64,000 bases of DNA, from NCBI RefSeq assembly GCF_010731815.2, contig NZ_AP022593.1, positions 1,302,001-1,366,000 of the forward strand, read 5' to 3'. A program made the translations under genes and the position numbers. Below are positions 57,648-64,000 of this stretch, one piece after another. The notes beneath the pieces were generated by a model. It was not told the origin of the DNA. It saw nothing but the letters and a program-made list of their open reading frames with translations, and searched no databases. The stretch comes from Mycolicibacterium arabiense. Lineage in GTDB: Bacteria > Actinomycetota > Actinomycetes > Mycobacteriales > Mycobacteriaceae. Positions within the stretch are counted from its first letter, which is position 1. The number at the start of each line of letters is the position of its first letter.

Positions 57648-59297
57648 GTGCCTTCCCGAACCACTGCCTCCCGATTCGCCTCGAAGAGCCTCGCCCGTCT
57701 GCTGACCGTTCCTCCGCCGACGTCCGACGTCACCGTGGAGCGCGGACTGCGGGTCCCGATGCGCGACGGCGTCGAACTGGTCGCCGACCACTTCGTGCCG
57801 GACACGCCCTCGCCGGCGGGCACGATCCTGGTCCGCGCGCCGTACGGTCGCCGGTTCCCGTTCTCCGCGCTGTACGGCTCCGTCTACGCCGCGCGCGGCT
57901 ACCACGTGGTGTTCCAGAGCGTCCGCGGCACGTTCGGCTCCGGTGGTGACTTCATGCCGATGGTGCACGAGGTGGAAGACGGCGCAGACACCGTCGCGTG
58001 GCTCCGCGACCAGCCGTGGTTCACCGGCTCGTTCGCGACGATGGGTCTGTCGTATCTCGGGTTCACGCAGTGGGCGCTGATGATGGATCCACCGCCGGAG
58101 TTGAAGGCAGCGATCGTGTGCGTCGGACCGCACGACTTCAGCACCGCCACCTGGGGCACCGGCGCCTTCACCGTCAACGACTTCCTCGGCTGGAGCGACA
58201 TGGTGTCGCACCAGGAGGAACCCGGCCGCGCGAAGATGCTGCTGCGTCAAGCACGGTCGAACGCCGTGATCCGCCGCGCGGCCGACGAAGCGCCGCTGGG
58301 AGCGTCGGGCCGCACCCTGTTGGCGACCGGCGCCCCGTGGTGGGAGTCGTGGATCGCCGAACCCGAGCGCGATCCCGTCTTTTGGGACCGCGTCCGGGTG
58401 GGCGCCGCACTCGACCGCGTCGAGGTGCCCGTGCTGCTGATCGGCGGATGGCAAGACCTGTTCCTCGAGCAGACCCTCCAGCAGTACGCGCATCTGCGCG
58501 ACCGCGGCGTGCCGACGGCGTTGACGGTCGGTTCCTGGACGCACTCCCAGGTGATGACCAAGGGCGCGCCCACGGTGCTGCGGGAGTCGTTGCAGTGGCT
58601 CGACGAACACCTCGCCGGGCGCACGGTGCCCCCGCGCGCCCGGGTCCGGGTCGACGTGCACCGCAGCGGCTGGCGGGAGCTGCCGGACTGGCCGCCCGCG
58701 ACGGCCGAGCACACGCTGTACCTGCAGCCCGCGCACCGCCTGTCCGACGTGCCTGCCGGCGCCGACGCTCCCGCGACCCGATTCACGTTCGACCCGGCCG
58801 ATCCCACGCCGACCGTGGGCGGTCGCCTGCTCTCACCACAGGGTGGATACCGGGACGACAGCAGCCTGGCGCTGCGCGGCGACGTCGCGGACTTCACCGG
58901 CGAGCCGCTACCCGAGGATCTCTACGTGCTCGGCACGCCGGTCGTCGAACTCGAGCACGGGTCGGACAATCCGCACTGCGACGTGTTCGTCCGGCTCAGC
59001 GAAGTCGATCGAAACGGCGTGTCGCACAACGTGAGCGACGGGTTCCGCAGGCTCGCGCCGGGCACGACCGACTCCCCGAAGATCGTGCGGCTCGAACTCG
59101 ACGCCATCGCGCACCGCTTCTCCGCGGGGTCACGGGTGCGGGTGCTCGTCGCAGGCGGGTCGCACCCCCGCTTCGTGCGCAACCTCGGCACCGGCGAGCC
59201 GGTCGACACCGGCACCCGCATGCAACCCGCAACCCACGAAATCCACCACGGCAAATCGAAAGTCGTTCTGCCCGTGGGCAATTCCTCAACCGACTGA
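57648..59297 (+). CDS. CocE/NonD family hydrolase (X-Pro dipeptidyl-peptidase S15 type)
   Basis: A 549-residue alpha/beta hydrolase. MRDGVELVADHFVP starts the catalytic domain, with the nucleophile in GLSYLGF (GxSYxG), the acid in GGWQDLFLEQ and the histidine in VGSWTHSQVM. The C-terminal jelly-roll domain (from about residue 350) ends with RVLVAGGSHPRFVRN. Such enzymes cleave esters or amides; the substrate is unknown. A homologous gene lies in the same region of M. tuberculosis (Rv2800). It overlaps the convergent DUF1802 gene by 12 bases. Confidence 0.92.
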   Translation: MPSRTTASRFASKSLARLLTVPPPTSDVTVERGLRVPMRDGVELVADHFVPDTPSPAGTILVRAPYGRRFPFSALYGSVYAARGYHVVFQSVRGTFGSGGDFMPMVHEVEDGADTVAWLRDQPWFTGSFATMGLSYLGFTQWALMMDPPPELKAAIVCVGPHDFSTATWGTGAFTVNDFLGWSDMVSHQEEPGRAKMLLRQARSNAVIRRAADEAPLGASGRTLLATGAPWWESWIAEPERDPVFWDRVRVGAALDRVEVPVLLIGGWQDLFLEQTLQQYAHLRDRGVPTALTVGSWTHSQVMTKGAPTVLRESLQWLDEHLAGRTVPPRARVRVDVHRSGWRELPDWPPATAEHTLYLQPAHRLSDVPAGADAPATRFTFDPADPTPTVGGRLLSPQGGYRDDSSLALRGDVADFTGEPLPEDLYVLGTPVVELEHGSDNPHCDVFVRLSEVDRNGVSHNVSDGFRRLAPGTTDSPKIVRLELDAIAHRFSAGSRVRVLVAGGSHPRFVRNLGTGEPVDTGTRMQPATHEIHHGKSKVVLPVGNSSTD

Positions 59298-59834
59298 CGC
59301 ACGCACCCTGTCGGCGACGGCCATCAGCGTGGCCTCGTCGTGCACCGGGTCGCCCATGGACGGGTCGACGTCGAGGTCCACCCAGCTCTTGCACCCGGCG
59401 TAGTCGGGCGTCCTGCGCACCGAGACGGGCGTGACGAGCGGGCGGACCGAGACCACCAGCACGGTGAGCCGGTGCTTGGGCCGGAAGTCCACCCGGTCGG
59501 CGTGGACCGACTCGTCGGTCCAGATGTGGGTGTCGGCGATGGACTCGAGGGCCTCGGGCCGGTTGACCGCGACGGAGGCCACCACGGAGGCACCGGCCCG
59601 CAGCACCAGCGTCGACTCGGTGCTGTCGGATGCCGACGCGTCGAGCAGGTCGCGGTGTTCGGGCCGGACGCGCTCGGCGTGACCGTGCGCGATGGTCGGG
59701 AAGAAGACGAATTCCGAAGCGGTGAGGTCGAACCGCTTCTCGCCGATGCCGCCCTTGCGCAGCAGCACGGTCTGGCGGCCGTCGAGCATCGCGTGCACGG
59801 CCGCACTCCACTCCTTGAGCGCAGGCGTCGCCAC
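59286..59834 (-). CDS. DUF1802 family protein
   Basis: A 182-residue protein with the DUF1802 start ALKEWSAAVHAMLDGRQTVLLRKGGIGEK and EFVFFPTIAHGHAERVRPEH. Function unknown. The GTG at 59834 directly abuts the stop of the DUF2277 gene upstream on the same strand. Confidence 0.85.
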   Translation of the reverse strand: MATPALKEWSAAVHAMLDGRQTVLLRKGGIGEKRFDLTASEFVFFPTIAHGHAERVRPEHRDLLDASASDSTESTLVLRAGASVVASVAVNRPEALESIADTHIWTDESVHADRVDFRPKHRLTVLVVSVRPLVTPVSVRRTPDYAGCKSWVDLDVDPSMGDPVHDEATLMAVADRVRASVG

Positions 59835-60113
59835 TCAGCCGCCGGCCGCGCGGGCCTCGATGCGTGCGCGCACCTCGGGCCTGCGCAGCGGAGGAATCGT
59901 CTTGGGTGGCTGCCGACGCGCGGGGAGTTCCGCCAGCAGCCGCATCGTGGTCGCGGTGACCTCGGCGACGGCGGTCTCGAATGCGGTCTCGTTGGCCGCC
60001 GTCGGACGCGTGATGCCGCTGACCTTTCGAACGTACTGCCTGGCGGCGGCCTCGACCTCTTCGTCAGTGGCCGCGGGCTCCAGCCCGCGCAACTCGGTGA
60101 TGTTCCGGCACAT
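59835..60113 (-). CDS. DUF2277 family protein
   Basis: A 92-residue protein that starts MCRNITELRGLEPAATDEEVEAAARQYVRKVSG, the full DUF2277 pattern. Small helical protein, function unknown. Divergent from the crotonase gene. Confidence 0.9.
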   Translation of the reverse strand: MCRNITELRGLEPAATDEEVEAAARQYVRKVSGITRPTAANETAFETAVAEVTATTMRLLAELPARRQPPKTIPPLRRPEVRARIEARAAGG

Positions 60114-60143
60114 GTTCCAACCATAGGTCGATACGGTGACCCC

Positions 60144-60929
60144 GTGCCCGACACCGACGACTCTCACGACAGCACGGACTCCTACGTCCTCCTGATCGAG
60201 ACCACCGACCGCATCCGGACGCTGACCCTCAACCGGCCGCGCGCACGCAACGCGCTGTCGGCGGAACTGCGCACCCGGTTCTTCGCGGCACTCGGCGACG
60301 CCGAGCGCGACGACGACGTCGACGTCGTCATCGTCACCGGCGCCGACCCCGTGTTCTGCGCCGGGCTCGATCTCAAGGAACTCGGCGACACCACCGAGCT
60401 GCCCGACATCTCGCCCAAGTGGCCCGCCATGCGCAAACCGGTGATCGGCGCCATCAACGGCGCCGCCGTGACCGGCGGGCTCGAACTGGCGCTCTACTGC
60501 GACATCCTGATCGCCTCCGAGCAGGCACGATTCGCCGACACCCATGCCCGCGTCGGGCTGTTGCCGACCTGGGGGCTGAGCGTCCGGCTGCCGCAGAAGG
60601 TCGGCATTGGCATGGCGCGGCGGATGAGCCTGACCGGCGACTACCTCTCGGCGGGCGACGCGCTGCGGGCGGGTCTGGTGACCGAGGTGGTGCCGCACGA
60701 CGAGTTGCTCGCCACCGCACGCCGGGTGGCCTCGTCGATCACCGGCAACAACCAGAAGGCCGTGCGGGCACTGCTGGAGTCGTATCACCTCATCGACGAC
60801 CAGCAGACCAGCGCCGGACTCTGGCTCGAGGCCACCTCGGCGACCCGCTGGATGCGAGAGACCTCGGGTGACGACGTCGCCGCCAGCCGTGCCGCGGTGT
60901 TCGAACGCGGCCGCGAGCAGGTGCGCTAG
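60144..60929 (+). CDS. Crotonase-family protein (EchA16-like), probably not a classical hydratase
   Basis: A 261-residue enoyl-CoA hydratase/isomerase fold protein. The oxyanion hole regions are VFCAGLDLKELG and GAINGAAVTGGLELAL. The two catalytic glutamates of crotonase appear replaced: His in ADTHARVGLL at the first position and Arg in GMARRMSL at the second. So it may be an isomerase or another CoA enzyme. The THARVGLLPTWGLSVRLPQK block resembles M. tuberculosis EchA16. GTG 60144 chosen. Confidence 0.87.
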   Translation: MPDTDDSHDSTDSYVLLIETTDRIRTLTLNRPRARNALSAELRTRFFAALGDAERDDDVDVVIVTGADPVFCAGLDLKELGDTTELPDISPKWPAMRKPVIGAINGAAVTGGLELALYCDILIASEQARFADTHARVGLLPTWGLSVRLPQKVGIGMARRMSLTGDYLSAGDALRAGLVTEVVPHDELLATARRVASSITGNNQKAVRALLESYHLIDDQQTSAGLWLEATSATRWMRETSGDDVAASRAAVFERGREQVR

Positions 60930-61762
60930 GCCGCCTCGCCGAGGCTGGGCAGTACCAGCTTCCGGTATCGCCGCTTCATGGTCTCGACCACGTCGCGCGG
61001 GTCGCTCGCCCATACGTCGTCGTTGAAGATCTCGACCTCGACGTCGCCGAAGTAGCCGGCGGCGGTCACCATCTCGGTGATCGACGCGAAGTCGATGACG
61101 CCGTCGCCCATCATCCCGCGCGACATCAGCGGGTCGGCCGCCATCGGTACCAGCCAGTCGCAGATCTGGTAGCTGCTGATCCGGCCCTGGGCTCCCGCCT
61201 CGGCGACCCGAGCCCGAAGGTCCGGGTCCCACCAGACGTGGAAGGTGTCGACGACCACGCCCACGACGTGCGCGGGGTGCGGCGCCGCGAGTTCGAGGGC
61301 TTGGCCGAGTGTCGAGATGACGGCACGGTCGGCGCAGTACATCGGGTGCAGGGGCTCCAGCGCCAGGCGTACGCCGCGGTCGGTGGCGTACGGGACCAGC
61401 GCGGCCAGCCGTTCGGCCAGTCGCGCCCGTGCGCCCGGCAGGTCGCGGTCGGGTATCCCTCCTGCGACCACGACCAGTTCGGGCGCGCCGAGCGTGGCGG
61501 CCTCGTCGATCGCGCGCCGGTTGTCCTCGACCGCCTGGTCGTCGAAACCGGTTAGGAACCCGCCGCGGCACAGGCTGGACGCACGGATGCCATTGTCCCG
61601 CAATATCTTCGACGCCTCGTCGAGACCCGCTTCGGCCACCCGGTCGCGCCACAGCCCGACGGCGGGCAGCCCCGCCGCCGCGGCGCCCTCGACGGCCTCG
61701 CGCAGAGTCCAGGCGTTGGAGGTCTTGGTGTTCAGCGACAGCCGCCCGAACGGGGCGCTCAC
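60926..61762 (-). CDS. Sugar phosphate isomerase/epimerase-like TIM-barrel protein
   Basis: A 278-residue xylose isomerase-like (AP endonuclease 2 fold) protein. LALEPLHPMYCADRAVI holds a metal-binding Glu, VVGVVVDTFHVWWDPDL the Asp and His, and the C-terminal GDVEVEIFND the last Glu. It probably isomerises or epimerises a sugar or cyclitol. The GTG at 61762 overlaps the DUF993 stop. Confidence 0.9.
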   Translation of the reverse strand: MSAPFGRLSLNTKTSNAWTLREAVEGAAAAGLPAVGLWRDRVAEAGLDEASKILRDNGIRASSLCRGGFLTGFDDQAVEDNRRAIDEAATLGAPELVVVAGGIPDRDLPGARARLAERLAALVPYATDRGVRLALEPLHPMYCADRAVISTLGQALELAAPHPAHVVGVVVDTFHVWWDPDLRARVAEAGAQGRISSYQICDWLVPMAADPLMSRGMMGDGVIDFASITEMVTAAGYFGDVEVEIFNDDVWASDPRDVVETMKRRYRKLVLPSLGEAA

Positions 61763-62955
61763 TGCCCGATTCCGTTCACGCCGAGGAACAGTCGCATCCG
61801 GTGGGCAGCGAGGTCGGGGTCGGCGAGCAACCCGGCGCGGTCGGCCAGCACGAACAACCGGGACAGGTGGGGCACCGATCTGCCACCGGCCAGGCCCCCG
61901 ACCATCGCGAAGCCGGGCTGGCGGCCGTTGAGCCAGGCCAGGAACGCGATGCCGGTCTTGTAGTAGTAGGTGGGTGCGGTGAACACGTGCCGCCCCAACT
62001 CCCGGGTCGAGTCCAGGATCGCGCGGGCGCGTTCGGTGTCGCCGGCGTCGAGTTCCTGCAGCGCCGTGGACGCGGCGGGGTAGATGGCGGCGAAGATGCC
62101 CAGCAGCGCGTCGGAATGTCCTCGGTCGTCGCCGACGATCAGTTCCGGATAGTTGAAGTCGTCGCCGGTGTAGAGCCGTACGCCATCGGGAAGTGCGCGA
62201 CGCAGCGCGATTTCGTGTTCGGCGTCGAGCAGGGACACCTTGACCCCGTCGACCGCGTCGGCGTGTTCTTCGATCAGGCTCAGGAAGGTCCCGGTGGCCG
62301 AGGCGACGTCGGTGCTTCCCCAGTAGCCGCGCAGCGCGGGGTCGAACATCTCCCCCAGCCAGTGCAGGATGACGGGCCGGTCCACGTGGGCCAGCAGCGT
62401 CCGGTACACGGTCAGGTAGTCCTCGGGCGACTGTGCGACCGCGGCCAGCGCCCGGGACGCCATCACGACGACGCGGGCGCCTGCGCCTGCGACGACGTCG
62501 ATCTGCTCGCGGTAGGCATCGCCGATCATCCGCAGCCCCGCCACCCCGGACGGAACGTCGGCGATACGCAGTTGGTCGGTACCCGCGCCGCAGGCCAGTC
62601 GCCCACCCGACTTGGCGGCTTCCTCGCCGCTGCGTCGGATCAACTCGGCCGTTGCGTCCCAGTCCATGCCCATGCCGCGCTGGGCGGTGTCCATGGCGTC
62701 GGCGACGCCCAGCCCGTACGACCACAGCTCGTGGCGGTAGGCCAGCGTCGCGTCCCAGTCGAGGTCGGCGGGCGCCCCTGGTGCGTTGTCGGCCGTGGTG
62801 CGGGGCACGACGTGCGCTGCGGCGTAGGCGATCCGGGACCGGATCGGTCCGTCGGGTTTGCGCCACGGACCCGGTGTGCCGAGGCGGTGTGCGCGCAGTT
62901 CACCGTCGAGGGGAAGGGTGACGACGAGGTCGGTCGGCGCGTGGGTGAGCGTCAT
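61759..62955 (-). CDS. DUF993 family protein (dihydrodipicolinate synthase-like fold)
   Basis: A 398-residue protein of the uncharacterised DUF993 family. Expected TIM-barrel motifs include LACGAGTDQLRI, RPVILHWLGEMFDPALRGYWGS, VSLLDAEHEI and LYTGDDFNYPELI. It may be an aldolase or lyase acting on a sugar acid or inositol-derived ketone, judging from the Gfo/Idh dehydrogenase and isomerase it is fused to by ATGA/GTGA overlaps. The ATG at 62955 overlaps the dehydrogenase stop. Confidence 0.87.
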   Translation of the reverse strand: MTLTHAPTDLVVTLPLDGELRAHRLGTPGPWRKPDGPIRSRIAYAAAHVVPRTTADNAPGAPADLDWDATLAYRHELWSYGLGVADAMDTAQRGMGMDWDATAELIRRSGEEAAKSGGRLACGAGTDQLRIADVPSGVAGLRMIGDAYREQIDVVAGAGARVVVMASRALAAVAQSPEDYLTVYRTLLAHVDRPVILHWLGEMFDPALRGYWGSTDVASATGTFLSLIEEHADAVDGVKVSLLDAEHEIALRRALPDGVRLYTGDDFNYPELIVGDDRGHSDALLGIFAAIYPAASTALQELDAGDTERARAILDSTRELGRHVFTAPTYYYKTGIAFLAWLNGRQPGFAMVGGLAGGRSVPHLSRLFVLADRAGLLADPDLAAHRMRLFLGVNGIGQ

Positions 62956-64000
62956 AGCGCGATCTCCGGCACCTCGACGCGGATGCCGCGGGCCGAACTC
63001 GTCAGGCCGAGTTCGGCGAGTTGCACGCCGCGCGCTGCCGAGAGCAGCCCGAAGCGGTGCGGCCGGCCGGCGACGGCGTCGCGCAGGTACTCCTCCCACT
63101 GCAACTTGAACCCGTTGTCCAGGTCACCGTTGGCGGGCACCTCGAGCCACTGGTCGCGGAACTTCTCGGTGACCGGCAGGTCGGGGTTCCACACGGGTTT
63201 CGGGGTGTGCGCCCGCTGCTGTGCGACGCAGCGCCGCAACCCGGCGACCGCGGACCCGTGGGTGCCGTCGATCTGGAATTCGACGAGTTCGTCGCGGTAG
63301 ACGCGGACCGCCCACGACGAGTTGATCTGGGCGATGATCCCGCCCTCGATCTCGAAGATGCCGTAGGCGGCGTCGTCGGCCGTGGCGGGGTAGGCCGTGC
63401 CGGACTCGTCCCACCGGGTGGGGATGTGGGTGACGGCCTTGGCGGTGACGGCCCGAACCGTGCCGAGCAGACCCTCCATGACGTAGTTCCAGTGGCAGAA
63501 CATGTCGACGGTGATGCCACCGCCGTCCTCGGCGCGGTAGTTCCAACTGGGGCGTTGCGCGGCCTGGCCGTCGCCTTCGAACACCCAGTAGCCGAACTCG
63601 CCGCGCATCGAGAGGATCCGGCCGAAGAAGCCCTCGTCGACCAGGCGGCGCAGCTTGACCAGCCCGGGGAGGTAGAGCTTGTCGTGCACGACGCCCGCGA
63701 CCACGCCTGCGTTCTCCGCCATCCGCGCGAGTTCGATTGCCTCGGTGAGCGTCTCGGCGGTGGGCTTCTCGGTGTACACGTGCTTGCCCGCCTTGATGGC
63801 TGCGGTCAGCGCCTCGACCCTGCGTGAGGTGACCTGGGCGTCGAAGTACACGTCGACCGACGGGTCGGCGATCACCGACGCGGCGTCGGTGGTCCAGTGT
63901 TCGATGCCGTGCTCGGCAGCCATGTCGGCGAGCCGATCGGCGTTGCGGCCGACGAGGATCGGTTCGACGTCGAGGCGCGTGCCGTCGTCGAGGGTCAGGC
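62952..64000 (-). CDS. Gfo/Idh/MocA family oxidoreductase, 5' end cut by window
   Basis: At least 348 residues are visible, and the frame stays open to the window edge (LTLDDGTRLDVEPILVGRNADRLADM upstream of the first Met at 63923). AGKHVYTEKPTAETL is the family EKP motif, with the catalytic Asp/His region in GGGITVDMFCHWNYVMEGL. The N-terminal Rossmann glycine motif is off the window. It should oxidise a sugar, cyclitol or sugar acid with NAD(P). Confidence 0.92.
   Translation of the reverse strand, partial: LTLDDGTRLDVEPILVGRNADRLADMAAEHGIEHWTTDAASVIADPSVDVYFDAQVTSRRVEALTAAIKAGKHVYTEKPTAETLTEAIELARMAENAGVVAGVVHDKLYLPGLVKLRRLVDEGFFGRILSMRGEFGYWVFEGDGQAAQRPSWNYRAEDGGGITVDMFCHWNYVMEGLLGTVRAVTAKAVTHIPTRWDESGTAYPATADDAAYGIFEIEGGIIAQINSSWAVRVYRDELVEFQIDGTHGSAVAGLRRCVAQQRAHTPKPVWNPDLPVTEKFRDQWLEVPANGDLDNGFKLQWEEYLRDAVAGRPHRFGLLSAARGVQLAELGLTSSARGIRVEVPEIAL

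Noticed and set aside
60144..60929. Calling the crotonase-family gene an enoyl-CoA hydratase
   Set aside because: Both catalytic glutamate positions appear substituted, so only the fold family is claimed.

Overview
The window is high-GC DNA with GTG/ATG starts, dense one-strand operons and many 1-4 base stop/start overlaps. It carries the block rnj-dapA, dfrA-thyA, dapB, aldR/ald, pepR-gpsI-lppU-rpsO-ribF-mntR and truB-pptT-metallophosphoesterase in the order known from Mycobacterium tuberculosis. The organism is therefore a mycobacterium. The extra catabolic clusters fit an environmental, probably fast-growing Mycolicibacterium.

Layout. (1) 1-10543: accessory catabolic module. A three-subunit molybdenum hydroxylase (CoxS/M/L type) is co-transcribed with a NitT/TauT-type ABC importer. 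Alongside lie an LLM flavin/F420 oxidoreductase, a CoxG-like protein, a RidA-like protein and a GntR regulator. One 18-base motif sits in front of three of these transcription units. (2) 10695-13433: a secreted beta-propeller-like protein, then an IS481-family element with a frameshifted transposase, inserted in the tiny gap before rnj. (3) 13436-16023: rnj and dapA. (4) 16095-30724: accessory block containing a GntR/peptidase/APC-permease set and a large sugar or polyol uptake and catabolism cluster (FGGY kinase, DeoR, PfkB kinase, SGNH esterase, class II aldolase, LacI, ManA-like isomerase, Frc/Rbs-like ABC importer, SDR). (5) 30721-40533: haloalkane dehalogenase, HTH protein, dfrA, thyA, dienelactone hydrolase, RidA, CitE-like lyase, a frameshifted DJ-1-type gene, flavodoxin, dapB and an epimerase. 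(6) 40544-43106: intergenic hairpin repeats, a LexA-type box and a 13E12/DUF222-HNH gene. (7) 43126-56889: core block aldR/ald, a class A beta-lactamase coupled to pepR, gpsI, lppU, rpsO, ribF, mntR, TetR/SRPBCC, truB, pptT and a phosphoesterase. (8) 56994-64000: DUF3558 lipoprotein-like gene, CocE-type hydrolase, DUF1802, DUF2277, crotonase, and an operon of TIM-barrel isomerase, DUF993 and Gfo/Idh/MocA dehydrogenase that runs off the end.

The best candidates for undescribed biology are: the GntR-controlled molybdenum hydroxylase/LLM/RidA/ABC module with its shared operator; a 32-base tandem duplication that places two ATGA-coupled 11-codon leader ORFs before the essential gene pptT; four 10-base-phased repeats in front of the sugar cluster; and the IS481 insertion whose target duplication supplies the transposase stop codon. 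No tRNA, rRNA, CRISPR or origin was seen. No stretch over about 300 bases lacks a gene; the two largest gaps (40534-40811 and 49958-50230) are described under their hairpins.
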